The notes: generated by a model not told the origin, from the letters alone. A DNA stretch of 35,616 nt from Lachnospiraceae bacterium (GCA_017461725.1 JAFTXG010000032.1:1-35616), one strand, 5' to 3'; counted from the first letter of the stretch, positions 9,027-17,167 are shown. Translations and numbers: made by a program.

Positions 9027-10439
9027 TTATTTGATACCTGCACTGTATTTCTGATAATTGCCCGCACTGTTCCACAGAATCCACTCATCATATCCTGCAT
9101 CATATACCGCATCCAGCTGAAGGGAAAGCTCATATCCGGCATACTCGATATAGCGGCCCGCGCCCAGCCAATCAGCCGTAAAGGTCTGCATCCAGGGCCG
9201 TACAATGGCACAGTGTTCACCCGCATCCGTCAAAACGGAAAGCTCCGTCTTTGAGTCGGTCATGGCACCATTTACGATGGCGTAGGGATTCGTATCCGGA
9301 TACTGCACACCGTAAATCGGGCTGGTGTAATGGGAAGGATATACCATGGGGCAGATGTAGTCCAGCCACTTGGAAAGCTCCACATAGTCCTGTCCAACAT
9401 TTCCGCCGTCCTCCTCGCTGCCGATAATGATGCCGTAAACATCGGCGGAGACAAACACACCATGAGGAACCAGCTCCCGGCACGCATACTCCACAAAGGA
9501 AGTGATGGCCTCCTTGCGGACAGCTGCCGCCTCCAGATTATAGGTCACCCCGTCCTCCAGATAATATCCGGTGCCTCCGTAGTGGGCCACCTGACCGATA
9601 TAGGTGGTGGGGAAACGAATATAGTCGTACTGGATCTCATCAAAGCCCAGATTCACAGCAGCCTGACTCACATCCAGCAGATACTGGCGAACCGTCTCGT
9701 TTGCGGGATCAAGCCAGCGATAGCCCTGGGAATCGATATAGGGACCGGTTCCTCTGGGCGATCCCTCTTTCCACCAAAGGCTGCAATCGGTGTCCGCCTT
9801 TGCCAGCACACCGTCGCGGAACGCCGCGATACGAGCGATCAGATATGCTCCATGAGACTTCAACTCATCGAGAATCGCCTTCAGATCATCAGCGGACTTA
9901 AAGGTCAGCTGACTCTCTATCTCTTTGATCTCCTCCGCAAGCGGGATATCCAGATCAACGGTCAGAAATCCTTCATCATCCTTGATATCGATGACCACCG
10001 CATTGATTACGGTAGTGTCAAGCAGCTGGATCACATAATCCAGTGTGCTCCGTCTGGCTGCCGCTGTCGCACTTAAGTACACTGCCTTCGCCTCTACCGG
10101 GGTACGTGGATCATTTTCCCAGATATCCTCAAGGGTCAGGACTGCCGGTGCATCGGTGGGTGCCTCAGTAGATTCCTCGGTACTCTCCTCCGGCTGTTCG
10201 CCGCTCTCACCGGTCTCATCACCGGACTGCGCTCCGGTCTCACCGTCATCACCCTCAGTGCTGTTTTCCGAGGATGAAGGATCCTTTTTGAACCAGTTAA
10301 ACTCGCCGCTTCCCTGCAGCATATACAGCAAGCCTGTACACACCAGGAAGAATGCCAGCACCGTACTGATCACCAGAATGATCCGTCTCTGTCTTCTTTT
10401 TCTCGCCCGATAACTCAGGCGTGAACTGCCTCTGCTCAT
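9027..10439 (-). CDS. Putative glycoside hydrolase, DUF4015 (PF13200) family, membrane-anchored
   Basis: 470 aa. A basic N-terminus and one transmembrane helix (20-42) anchor it to the membrane. A Ser/Thr/Glu-rich linker (55-98) leads to a TIM-barrel-like domain at about 118-465. Family hallmarks are visible: AKAVYLS at the first strand, VVIDIKDDEG at 148-157, FDEIQYDYIRFP at 266-277, SADVYG, and a DYICPMVYPSHY stretch. The DUF4015 family is related to glycoside hydrolases and is widespread in Firmicutes, but no reaction is firmly assigned. The RBS GGGAGG lies 8 bp upstream. It is second in an operon after the 63-aa Cys protein, 24 bp apart. Confidence 0.92.
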   Translation of the reverse strand: MSRGSSRLSYRARKRRQRRIILVISTVLAFFLVCTGLLYMLQGSGEFNWFKKDPSSSENSTEGDDGETGAQSGDETGESGEQPEESTEESTEAPTDAPAVLTLEDIWENDPRTPVEAKAVYLSATAAARRSTLDYVIQLLDTTVINAVVIDIKDDEGFLTVDLDIPLAEEIKEIESQLTFKSADDLKAILDELKSHGAYLIARIAAFRDGVLAKADTDCSLWWKEGSPRGTGPYIDSQGYRWLDPANETVRQYLLDVSQAAVNLGFDEIQYDYIRFPTTYIGQVAHYGGTGYYLEDGVTYNLEAAAVRKEAITSFVEYACRELVPHGVFVSADVYGIIIGSEEDGGNVGQDYVELSKWLDYICPMVYPSHYTSPIYGVQYPDTNPYAIVNGAMTDSKTELSVLTDAGEHCAIVRPWMQTFTADWLGAGRYIEYAGYELSLQLDAVYDAGYDEWILWNSAGNYQKYSAGIK

Positions 10440-10463
10440 TTCAAAAACCTCCCGGACAACTAT

Positions 10464-10655
10464 TTACTCGTCCTCTTTCGCCAACGCTTTTTTTACCACG
10501 TCGCAGCTTTTACTGTGAACGCAGCGCTCAAAATCACAATCTATATGATCCAGACTCCACCCATCCTCGCTTACCGTATATTCGCAGCTGATGACCTGCG
10601 TCATATTGTGCGCCTTGCAGTAACCGGTGAAAAACAACTCTTCTGTCTGGTCCAT
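10464..10655 (-). CDS. Small cysteine-containing protein of unknown function (63 aa)
   Basis: The ATG at 10655 is chosen because GAGGAGG lies just upstream. An in-frame extension to 10715 would read through the leader and the RBS. The product has five Cys (13, 24, 40, 45, 51) and several His, with a CDFERCVHSKSC cluster near the C-terminus that could hold a metal. There is no signal peptide, so it is probably cytoplasmic. It is cotranscribed with the DUF4015 gene. I do not recognise the family. Confidence 0.8.
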   Translation of the reverse strand: MDQTEELFFTGYCKAHNMTQVISCEYTVSEDGWSLDHIDCDFERCVHSKSCDVVKKALAKEDE

Positions 10656-10719
10656 AACGCCTCCTCTGTATGCCTCTCTCCAACATCGATGGAGCCTCTT
10701 CAGATGCGCATACAAAGCT

Positions 10720-10748
10720 ATTCTACCTTATTTTTGCCAACTATGCAA
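10720..10748 (-). promoter_or_regulatory. Sigma-A promoter of the 63-aa protein/DUF4015 operon
   Basis: On the minus strand, TTGCAT (10743-10748), 17-bp spacer, TAGAAT (10720-10725), with a leader of about 58 nt. Between here and the upstream terminator at 10874, only pyrimidine-rich sequence without a gene is seen. Confidence 0.75.
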
Positions 10749-10873
10749 GTTTTTCCTTATCATTCCCGGCTTTTCCTTGACATTTGACGGTTTTCACCTG
10801 GCTTTTCCCGATTTTCTCCCGCTTCCTTCCGCATTTTCTTAATTCGCAGTGGTTTCCGTGTATTATTTATTTC

Positions 10874-10910
10874 AAAAAGAAATGCAGCCGGGAGCACCCA
10901 ACCGCATTTC
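10874..10910 (-). terminator. Rho-independent terminator after the thioredoxin reductase gene
   Basis: A 14-bp stem (arms 10897-10910 and 10879-10892, three G-U pairs) with a 4-nt loop is followed on the minus strand by TTTTTG. It lies about 32 bp after the stop. Confidence 0.88.
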
Positions 10911-10942
10911 GTGTTTTAATCACCTTCAATTTACTTGTTTCT

Positions 10943-11797
10943 TCACCCTTTTTCCGCCAGATAATCCAGGATGCTGTGGGCTGCCACATTGCCCTCGCCG
11001 ATGGCCTTGGCATATTGGTAAGGCCGTCCGGTACAGTCTCCGGCAGCGAAACAGCCGGACATATTCGTCTCCATCTTCCGGTCAACGGCAATATGTCCGT
11101 CAACCGTCTCCAGTCCCGGAAGCAGCGTATTTAACCGGATCGCCGTTCTCAAACAGAACACACCATCCACCGCATATTTGGTCCCATCAGCGCAGCCCAC
11201 TGCCTCCACCCGGTTTTCACCCTTGATGGCTCTGGGGATTTCCCTTACAATCTCCACATTGGGCAGGTCCACGCCGCAGTTTTTGTACCGTGCAAACAGA
11301 TATACCTTCTCCGCCAACCCGGCCAGATACTCCACCTCCGCCTCGAATCGCGGTGAGGTGCTGATGACACCGATGGTCCGCCCCCGGTAGAGCAGACCGT
11401 CGCAAGTCGCACAATAGCTGACACCGCGGCCCAAAAGCTCGGTCTCACGCTCCAACGTTCCCACGCGAGTGATACCGGTAGTCAGCAAAATCGTCTTCGC
11501 TTCGACAAACTCACTTCCGGCCATCAGCGCATAGTAATCGCCCATAGAGACAATACTATTGACCATCAGATCCGTGGCCTCCAGCTCCATCTCCCGTGCC
11601 TGCCGGCGAAATGCCTCGGTAAGCTCGGATCCCGTGCTCCCGGGAAAGCCCGGATAGTTCATGATCTGCTCAGCCTTTTCCACCTTCTCGCAGATTTCTT
11701 TGCTGCCAAGCCAGATAATTTTTTTTCCATGTATTTTCAAATTCAGCGCTGCAGATAACCCCGCAGGTCCGGTACCGATAATCGCCGCATCGTACAT
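10943..11797 (-). CDS. Thioredoxin reductase-like flavoprotein without a recognisable NAD(P)H site (FFTR-like)
   Basis: 284 aa. The FAD-binding motif GTGPAG is at 8-13, the redox-active CATC is at 129-132 in SYCATCDG, and the C-terminal FAD motif CFAAGDCTGRPYQYAKAIG is at 249-267. This is the thioredoxin reductase layout. The inserted domain, where NADPH-dependent enzymes have GGGDSAxE and then HRRxxxR, reads VISTSPRFEAEVEYL at 144-158 and LFARYKNCG at 167-175, so both signatures are missing. The protein is also shorter than the usual 305-320 aa. This matches the clostridial ferredoxin-dependent flavin thioredoxin reductases, which take electrons from ferredoxin. That assignment is inferred. 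A strong terminator follows it; the GNAT gene is 107 bp upstream. RBS AAGGGAAG. Confidence 0.88.
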   Translation of the reverse strand: MYDAAIIGTGPAGLSAALNLKIHGKKIIWLGSKEICEKVEKAEQIMNYPGFPGSTGSELTEAFRRQAREMELEATDLMVNSIVSMGDYYALMAGSEFVEAKTILLTTGITRVGTLERETELLGRGVSYCATCDGLLYRGRTIGVISTSPRFEAEVEYLAGLAEKVYLFARYKNCGVDLPNVEIVREIPRAIKGENRVEAVGCADGTKYAVDGVFCLRTAIRLNTLLPGLETVDGHIAVDRKMETNMSGCFAAGDCTGRPYQYAKAIGEGNVAAHSILDYLAEKG

Positions 11798-11904
11798 ACG
11801 ATTGCACTTCCCTTCGTTTTTCTCATTATGTCCGCTTTTGCCAAAAATATTTCATCTGTTTCTCCGGGAACCTTTCTGCTTGCCAAATCACACTGCACGC
11901 CTGA

Positions 11905-12417
11905 TCACATCAGCAGTTTCTCGAAGGCCAGCCGTTTCGCACCGCTCTCCAGATAGATGGTGCCACAGTGCTGATATCCGTTTTTGGCGAACAGCCTCTG
12001 CATGGAATGATTGTCCTCATGGGTGTCTCCCCGCAGCGAGCAGACCGGCGGGTCCTGAGCCAGACAGCGGTCCACCATAAACTGAACCACCGCTCCGCCA
12101 TAACCCTTACCTTTCGCCCGGTTATCCATCGCCACCCGGTGAATCACGCCGCAGGGACCATCGGTCAGCCATTGACCGTCATATATTTTTTCATAAGTAG
12201 GCTCATCCCGGAACGAGCACATAAATGTGCCGACCACCTGTCCGTCATCCTCCACCACAAAGCTCTCCTGCATCGCCATGTCCGCAAGGATTGCCTCCGC
12301 ATTCGGATAATTATTCTGCCACTGATCGATCCCGGCACCGCGGAAATACTCCTGCGCCTGATGGATGATCTCCATGATTCTCGGCAAATCGCCGTTTTCT
12401 GCCAAACGTATCTTCAT
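11905..12417 (-). CDS. GNAT family N-acetyltransferase
   Basis: 170 aa, single GNAT domain that transfers acetyl from acetyl-CoA to an unknown amine. The acetyl-CoA loop appears as NRAKGKGYGG (about 97-106), preceded by the VIHRVAMD strand and followed by SLRGDTHEDNHSMQRLFAKNGY, the usual end of the fold. The start is supported by GAGGAAA just upstream. It is followed 107 bp later by the thioredoxin reductase gene. The substrate is unknown. Confidence 0.88.
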   Translation of the reverse strand: MKIRLAENGDLPRIMEIIHQAQEYFRGAGIDQWQNNYPNAEAILADMAMQESFVVEDDGQVVGTFMCSFRDEPTYEKIYDGQWLTDGPCGVIHRVAMDNRAKGKGYGGAVVQFMVDRCLAQDPPVCSLRGDTHEDNHSMQRLFAKNGYQHCGTIYLESGAKRLAFEKLLM

Positions 12418-12536
12418 GTATTTTCCTCATGCTGTCATTTTTTCGTCTGTTCTGCCGCCGACAGCCCAAATCACTCATCCGCTAAAAACCTGTCAGCGCC
12501 TCTTCTGTCAAAGTCAAGTCTCAATCCGATCCGTAA

Positions 12537-13025
12537 TCAATATCCAAACGTCCCCTCCAGGGACTCATCATTGTCGATCCACTCCTGAACCAGCACCATG
12601 CGGTACTCGTCCTTACTGTCGCGGATATATACCTTCTCAATACCGGCATTGATCACCATGCGCTTGCACATGGAGCAGCAGCTGGAATTGCGGATATACT
12701 CATCGGTATCCATCTCCAGACCGCAGAGAAACAGCGAACTGCCGATCATCTTATCTCTCGGCGCACTGATGATGGCATTTGCCTCCGCGTGCACACTGCG
12801 GCACAGCTCATAGCGCTCGCCCCTGGGAATATTTAACTGAACACGCACACAGGTCCCCAGATCGGTACAGTTTTTCCGTCCGCGGGGGGCTCCCACATAA
12901 CCGGTGGAAATCACCTCATCATTTTTCACGATGACTGCTCCGTATCGTCTGCGCAGACAGGTACCCCGGTTGGATACCACCTCCGCCAGATCCAGGTAAT
13001 AGTTGATCTTATCGCGTCTCTCCAT
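12537..13025 (-). CDS. Deoxycytidylate (dCMP) deaminase family protein, ComEB-like
   Basis: 162 aa zinc-dependent deaminase of the dCMP/cytidine deaminase fold, expected to convert dCMP to dUMP for thymidylate synthesis. The zinc site is visible as His79 and catalytic Glu81 in VHAEANAI, plus Cys117 and Cys120 in SCCSMC. The usual P before the first Cys is replaced. Further ComEB-type features are the N-terminal TCLRRRYGAVIVKNDEVIS and GAPRG segments. The start follows GGAGGAG. It stands between the GNAT and VOC genes in the same direction with gaps of 70-120 bp. Confidence 0.88.
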   Translation of the reverse strand: MERRDKINYYLDLAEVVSNRGTCLRRRYGAVIVKNDEVISTGYVGAPRGRKNCTDLGTCVRVQLNIPRGERYELCRSVHAEANAIISAPRDKMIGSSLFLCGLEMDTDEYIRNSSCCSMCKRMVINAGIEKVYIRDSKDEYRMVLVQEWIDNDESLEGTFGY

Positions 13026-13097
13026 ATGCTCCTCCTTCTCCTGCCGGTGAAGCTCACATCCCGACAGCTATTTTTCTGATTGTATCACGATTTCCGA

Positions 13098-13469
13098 TTA
13101 CTTTCTCGTGGGAATGATCTCCAGCCAGTATCCGTCAGGATCGGTAATAAAATAAATACCCATCTTCGGATTCTCAAACACGATACAGCCCATGTCCTCA
13201 TGGAGCTTGTGAGCGGCCTCAAAATCGTCCACACGGAACGCCAGATGAAACTCCTCATCGCCCAGATTATAAGGCTCTTTTTTGTCTGCCAGCCAGGTCA
13301 GCTCCAGTTCAAAATCACTGGCATCATTTCCCACATACACAATAATAAACGAGCCGTCAGAAGCCTCCTTGCGGCGCTTCTCGGTGAGCCCCAGCGCTTT
13401 CTCATAAAACGCCAGAGATTTCCCCAAATTAAACACATTATAATTTTCATGAACCATTGCAAATTTCAT
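13098..13469 (-). CDS. VOC family protein (glyoxalase I-like)
   Basis: 123 aa with two beta-alpha-beta-beta-beta modules of the vicinal oxygen chelate fold. Candidate metal ligands are the His near the N-terminus (MVHENYNV), Glu in FELELTW, His in HLAFRVDD and Glu in YWLEIIP. The ending, ITDPDGYWLEI, is typical of glyoxalase I. It could be a methylglyoxal-detoxifying lactoylglutathione-type lyase. In Firmicutes lacking glutathione the real thiol partner is uncertain. The ATG at 13469 is preferred over an in-frame TTG at 13475. Confidence 0.85.
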   Translation of the reverse strand: MKFAMVHENYNVFNLGKSLAFYEKALGLTEKRRKEASDGSFIIVYVGNDASDFELELTWLADKKEPYNLGDEEFHLAFRVDDFEAAHKLHEDMGCIVFENPKMGIYFITDPDGYWLEIIPTRK

Positions 13470-13562
13470 CTTCAATACCGTCCTTCTTCATTTTATAATT
13501 GATTTGACATTTCATTTAATATCAACTTTTTCGAATCACACCCGGACCTGATACCGAAAAAG

Positions 13563-14351
13563 CTATCGGCACACAATCAATGCTCCCTGGCTGCCCCGCA
13601 CTCCACGAGTGTAGCGATGAGACCAGAACCGATCGTGCTGACACATGGTGCAGTCGGTGCTGAGTTCGATCTGTTTAACGCCCGCCCGGCGCAGTGCCAG
13701 CGCATTGATCGCTTTCAGATCCGAATAGTATTTTTCACCGTCGAAGCGGACAAACCGCTCCACTTCTGATCCGAAGGCTTTGATCATAGCCTCCGGCACA
13801 TCAGCGTCCGTCTGAAAACAGCAGGCTCCGATGTTTGGACCGATGGCGGCGCAGATATCCTTCGGTCTGCATCCGAAGTTTTCCACCATGGCATCCACCG
13901 TCTTCGCAGCAATTCCGTCAGCAGTTCCCCTCCAGCCTGCATGGGCCGCACCAACAGCGCCAGTGACCGGATCCCAAAGCAAAACAGGCGTACAGTCAGC
14001 GGTAAAAATCACCAGCCCGGTGCCCGGATCCTGTGTAATCAGCGCATCACACTCCGGATAACCCCGGTGATCCAGCCCGGCGTGATCCGCTTTGGTGACC
14101 ACACGGACAATATTCGAGTGAGTCTGGCGGGTAAGCACCAGAGATTCCCATGAGACCCCCAGCGCGCCGGCCAGAATATGGAAATTTTTGTTCACATTAT
14201 CCTCGCTGTCTCCGCGCCCCTGTCCCAGATTCATACTGTCAAAATGCCCGGTACTGACACCGCCGTATCGGGTGGTGAAGCAATGCGGCACCAAAATCCC
14301 TTCTGCGGTCAGATACTCCAGCGAGCCGAAATGATTGGCGAAAACAGCCAT
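13563..14351 (-). CDS. pgeF: Purine nucleoside phosphorylase / laccase-domain protein PgeF (YfiH/YlmD family)
   Basis: 262 aa multicopper-oxidase-like fold (PF02578). The zinc ligands of the family are present: His78 in RQTHSN, Cys120 in FTADCTP and His137 in AAHAGWRG. The motif GPNIGACCFQ follows, and the C-terminus has FWSHRY. Members act as purine nucleoside phosphorylases or adenosine deaminases and as peptidoglycan-editing factors. RBS AGGAGG, with an extended -10 promoter about 60 bp upstream. It is transcribed divergently from the 80-aa gene at 14607. Confidence 0.93.
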   Translation of the reverse strand: MAVFANHFGSLEYLTAEGILVPHCFTTRYGGVSTGHFDSMNLGQGRGDSEDNVNKNFHILAGALGVSWESLVLTRQTHSNIVRVVTKADHAGLDHRGYPECDALITQDPGTGLVIFTADCTPVLLWDPVTGAVGAAHAGWRGTADGIAAKTVDAMVENFGCRPKDICAAIGPNIGACCFQTDADVPEAMIKAFGSEVERFVRFDGEKYYSDLKAINALALRRAGVKQIELSTDCTMCQHDRFWSHRYTRGVRGSQGALIVCR

Positions 14352-14409
14352 CGAAGGTAACCTCCTGACATCATCGTTCTATTTTCCAAATATCCTTGAC
14401 TTACCGATC

Positions 14410-14418
14410 ATTGTATCA
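14410..14418 (-). promoter_or_regulatory. Extended -10 promoter of pgeF
   Basis: On the minus strand, TGATACAAT gives a TG-extended -10 (TACAAT at 14410-14415). The hexamer 17 bp upstream, TGGTAA, is a poor -35, as is usual with extended -10 promoters. Confidence 0.55.
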
Positions 14419-14461
14419 AAGATTTTGCTGTTTTACCAGATATATCTGCGCAAATTCGTCC

Positions 14462-14584
14462 CAAACAGGCATGTTTTTTCAAAATTGCCGGATACTATCT
14501 TCAGGACAGCGACCGACCTGCTGTCCGAATATCAAGCAGACCGGCAAATTCTCAAACAGAAAACTATCCTGTTTGTCCGGCAAT
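14462..14584 (+). promoter_or_regulatory. Structured leader with competing stems upstream of the 80-aa ORF
   Basis: ATTGCCGGA (14484-14492) is complementary to TCCGGCAAT (14576-14584), enclosing two perfect 7-bp hairpins: GGACAGC/GCTGTCC (14504-14526) and CAAACAG/CTGTTTG (14553-14575). A second CAAACAGG at 14462-14469 could take the CCTGTTTG arm instead, and CCGGCAA at 14541-14547 could pair with TTGCCGG. Mutually exclusive stems 20-30 bp before a ribosome binding site suggest a regulatory leader. It matches no riboswitch class that I recognise, and no clear plus-strand promoter was found. Confidence 0.4.
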
Positions 14585-14606
14585 CGTATCACAGAAAGGA
14601 GTTTCC

Positions 14607-14849
14607 ATGAAAACCATTCTCCACTATGATGATCCAGCAGCCTACCCTTCGATCAAAAACGGCGAGGTAACCGAGTACCCCGCCGCCGACATTAAAGACG
14701 ATTATGACTATCTCGGAAAATCCGCCTCCACCACCGACTGCACCGGTCTGATCACCCACGGTCCGGTCAATGATGCTGCGCTGAATTCCTACCAGGACGT
14801 ATATCCGTTTCTGGTTCCGCCGGTCACTGAGGATGACCCGGAGGAGTAA
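14607..14849 (+). CDS. Small acidic protein of unknown function (80 aa)
   Basis: It starts at an ATG with a good RBS (GAAAGGAG, 5 bp spacing). The product is hydrophilic and acidic, ends in TEDDPEE, and has no signal or membrane segment. It contains one Cys in STTDCTGLITHGP. It is the only plus-strand gene in the first 22 kb and is divergent from pgeF. The preceding 125 bp can fold into several stems. No family recognised. Confidence 0.7.
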   Translation: MKTILHYDDPAAYPSIKNGEVTEYPAADIKDDYDYLGKSASTTDCTGLITHGPVNDAALNSYQDVYPFLVPPVTEDDPEE

Positions 14850-14895
14850 ATCGCATCTGCCCTTCGGTTAATCAGTCCGACAGATCACTATCCGG

Positions 14896-15576
14896 TCAGT
14901 CGTTGGTCAGATCTCCGTCACCGCTGACGGGGATCACATCGCCCAGATAGGTGGGCTCTGGCTTGAACACCGTGATCACAGCATCCTTCACCCTTGCCAG
15001 GATTTCTCTGAGGTCACGGTAGGTCTGGCCGCGATAAGTGTGGTAATCCGCCGCCACACCGTAGGCATCAACGCCCAGTTTCTCCGCAATATACAGCGCC
15101 CGGTACAGATGGTACCCCTGAGATACGATAATGATCCTGTCCGCCGCAAATACATCCCGCGCGCGATACACGCTGTCGTAGGTGGAAAATCCGGCATGGT
15201 CCATGAACACATCGGAGGAAACAATCCCCCTGTCCGTGGCAAAATCTTTCATGGCCTGAACCTCGTTGTAATCGGTGCGGCCGTGATCTCCGGTCATCAA
15301 AAGCTTAGGGGCCGCTCCCAGCTCGTAAAGCTCCACGCCCCGGGTCAGGCGATCCGTCAGCATATCGCTGGGAACACCGTTGCTTTTCACCAGACATCCC
15401 AGAACCATAATGCAGTCCACATCGTCAAGCGCCGCCGCTTCCTCCGCGGTAAGCATCCGTTTCCCGCCCACATGCTTCACATAGGCATTGATCCCAAACA
15501 AAACTCCCGTCCCGACAATCGCCAGACACAATAATACTGCCAACACTTTTTTCCACAACCCTTTTCTCTTTTTCAT
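14896..15576 (-). CDS. SanA/YdcF-family (DUF218, ElyC-like) membrane-anchored protein
   Basis: About 226 aa. An N-terminal transmembrane helix (11-31) anchors a DUF218 domain at about 52-205. Hallmarks are IMVLGCLVKSNGVPSDMLTDR near the start of the domain, LLMTGDHGRTDYNE, and IIIVSQGYHLYRALYIAEKLG. SanA-type proteins affect envelope barrier function and ElyC affects lipid carrier metabolism, but the reaction is unknown. The start is either ATG 15576 or GTG 15579, with GGGGGAA upstream. It lies downstream of the MATE remnant in the same direction. Confidence 0.9.
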   Translation of the reverse strand: MKKRKGLWKKVLAVLLCLAIVGTGVLFGINAYVKHVGGKRMLTAEEAAALDDVDCIMVLGCLVKSNGVPSDMLTDRLTRGVELYELGAAPKLLMTGDHGRTDYNEVQAMKDFATDRGIVSSDVFMDHAGFSTYDSVYRARDVFAADRIIIVSQGYHLYRALYIAEKLGVDAYGVAADYHTYRGQTYRDLREILARVKDAVITVFKPEPTYLGDVIPVSGDGDLTND

Positions 15577-15613
15577 CACTCATTTTCCCCCATATTTTTT
15601 TAATTATGTATCA

Positions 15614-15633
15614 CAAAACCGGCCCCTTCCGGT
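15614..15633 (-). terminator. Weak terminator after the MATE remnant
   Basis: A 5-bp stem ACCGG/CCGGT (15618-15633) is followed by TTTTG on the minus strand, about 20 bp after the remnant. It was probably the terminator of the original transporter gene. Confidence 0.4.
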
Positions 15634-15652
15634 CATCATGATCGTTCTTATG

Positions 15653-15865
15653 TCACACCAGCTTATGGGCAAGCCATCTTCCGCTGCGATAACGGATCGT
15701 AAAAATAATAGCCCGCACAAACCAGTCAGAAAACATACCCAGCCACACCGCCATCGGCCCATGCCGGTACAAAGAAACAGCTGAAATAGCCGCACTCCCC
15801 ACCCGGCTGACCATCATGGAGTCCATCATACCCATCAGCGAATTGAGCCGCTGTTCACACATCAT
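15653..15865 (-). pseudogene. MATE-family efflux transporter remnant with internal deletion
   Basis: The 70-aa reading frame joins two ends of a MATE transporter. The first part, LNSLMGMMDSMMVSRVGSAA, resembles the conserved first transmembrane helix. It then passes directly, after ISAVSL, to a C-terminal-like part (AVWLGMFSDWFVRAIIFTIR plus a basic tail). A full MATE protein has about 450 aa, so roughly 380 central codons are missing, apparently in frame. No transport function is possible. Its 5' end overlaps the stop codon of the XRE regulator by a few bases, which suggests the regulator once controlled or was coupled to this exporter. Confidence 0.75.
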
Positions 15866-17007
15866 CGCGTGTACTTTTTGTTCAGCAGATAAGCGTCCTT
15901 ATAACGTCTGGTCGCCTGATAAACCTCCTCCAGATAAGGCACATGGAATAGTGCAAATCCCTCGGGGAGTTCATTCTCAATGTGGGCAAAACAGGTCTGC
16001 AGCAGCTCGTCGTATGCCTCCTCGTGGAGATAATCCTCGTGCTCCAGGCGATATCTGACCACATCAAGCATCTCTTTGTAAACCGGGCTTTCCTCCACCA
16101 GCGCATCCTGATAGCCTAACATCAGCTCTGCCAGTGCCTGAAGCTTCTGCCCCAGCTTTTCCATACAGATAGCAAATTTATGGTGGAACAGCACATCCCG
16201 CTCCACGCAGCGGTCAAAGCAGTCGTAAGCCTCCCTGATCATCCCCCAGTCCAGATAAGTAGCACCCAGATTGTAGTAAATCAAATCGATCATCTCCTGC
16301 TCGCCCAGCGCCGCCGCGATCCGCTCAGCCGCCTGATAGTGCCTGGTCATCAGCGGATTGTTGCGCAGATTGGAATAACAGGTGCCCAAAAGCACTTTGC
16401 CGTTGAGAAGTGCGCGGATATTTCCCTCATCGCAGCTGATGGCACAGCCCCGGGTCAAAAGCTCGATGGCCTCCTGATAGGCTCCCTGATAGCACTTGAG
16501 CACCCCCAGGCTCACGGTATAAAACGCATTGGAATTCAGCTTCAGCAGCTCCGTATATTTATCTCTGCCCCACATACACTGCTCATACAGATACAGCTCA
16601 TACTGGCGCTGATTCATACAGGAAGCGTATTCGTCCAGCATGGTATTTTCCTTCTGATTCACAAACGCGGACAGCAGCAGGGTGTCCAGCATGCAACGAC
16701 TGGACAGACAGTCCAGACGATGCTTATCCAGATAACCCATCTCCCTGGAGATCGACTCCATCAGATAGATTTTTTCATAAGCCCGGTCAATGATCTCCTC
16801 CGTCTCCTTCAAAAACTCCGGATCATTTTTGTAATGAACCTGCAGGCGCTTCAGCAGCGCGCGGATAATGTCCTCTCTGGCCTCCACCTGCCCCTGCTCG
16901 ATCTTGGACAGGTAAGACACTGCACAGATCCCCTTGCACAGACTCTCCTGCGAATAATTGCGGTTCAATCTCTCCCTGCGAATCATAAAGCCAATCAGCT
17001 TGTCCAT
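15862..17007 (-). CDS. XRE-family regulator with TPR-like C-terminal domain
   Basis: 381 aa. The HTH_3 domain is at about 5-60 (RRERLNRNYSQESLCKGICA, then VSYLSKIEQGQ). About 300 residues of helical TPR-like repeats follow, e.g. LGVLKCYQGAYQEAIELLTRG and YYNLGATYLDWGMIREAYDCF. This layout is like the Rgg/PlcR/NprR-type peptide-responsive regulators, although no peptide gene was seen nearby. The start has RBS AGAGGG. The stop overlaps the MATE remnant. The promoter is probably at about 17170-17210 on the minus strand (TTGAAA and TATGCT or TGCTAT), directly before a terminator hairpin, so expression may be attenuated. Confidence 0.88.
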   Translation of the reverse strand: MDKLIGFMIRRERLNRNYSQESLCKGICAVSYLSKIEQGQVEAREDIIRALLKRLQVHYKNDPEFLKETEEIIDRAYEKIYLMESISREMGYLDKHRLDCLSSRCMLDTLLLSAFVNQKENTMLDEYASCMNQRQYELYLYEQCMWGRDKYTELLKLNSNAFYTVSLGVLKCYQGAYQEAIELLTRGCAISCDEGNIRALLNGKVLLGTCYSNLRNNPLMTRHYQAAERIAAALGEQEMIDLIYYNLGATYLDWGMIREAYDCFDRCVERDVLFHHKFAICMEKLGQKLQALAELMLGYQDALVEESPVYKEMLDVVRYRLEHEDYLHEEAYDELLQTCFAHIENELPEGFALFHVPYLEEVYQATRRYKDAYLLNKKYTR

Positions 17008-17133
17008 GACTTACATCCCTCTTCTTTTTGTAATTCTTCCCCCGTTTTACTCCGCAGCCTTTCCACTTTTCCCACATTTTCGGCCGGGTTTCTGTTCCAA
17101 ACCAATCCGGCCATTTCCTGCCTGACCATTTTC

Positions 17134-17167
17134 AAAAAAGGCACCGGCTGTCTGCACAACCGATGCC
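17134..17167 (-). terminator. Rho-independent terminator between ldhA and the XRE regulator
   Basis: On the minus strand, GGCATCGG (17160-17167) and CCGGTGCC (17140-17147) form an 8-bp stem with a 12-nt loop, then TTTTTT. It is 105 bp after the ldhA stop. A possible promoter lies between the two, so the hairpin may act as an attenuator for the XRE gene instead. Confidence 0.75.

Noticed and set aside
14396..14629. Plus-strand frames across the pgeF/80-aa intergenic region
   Set aside because: They have no RBS, overlap the stem-rich leader and match no family.
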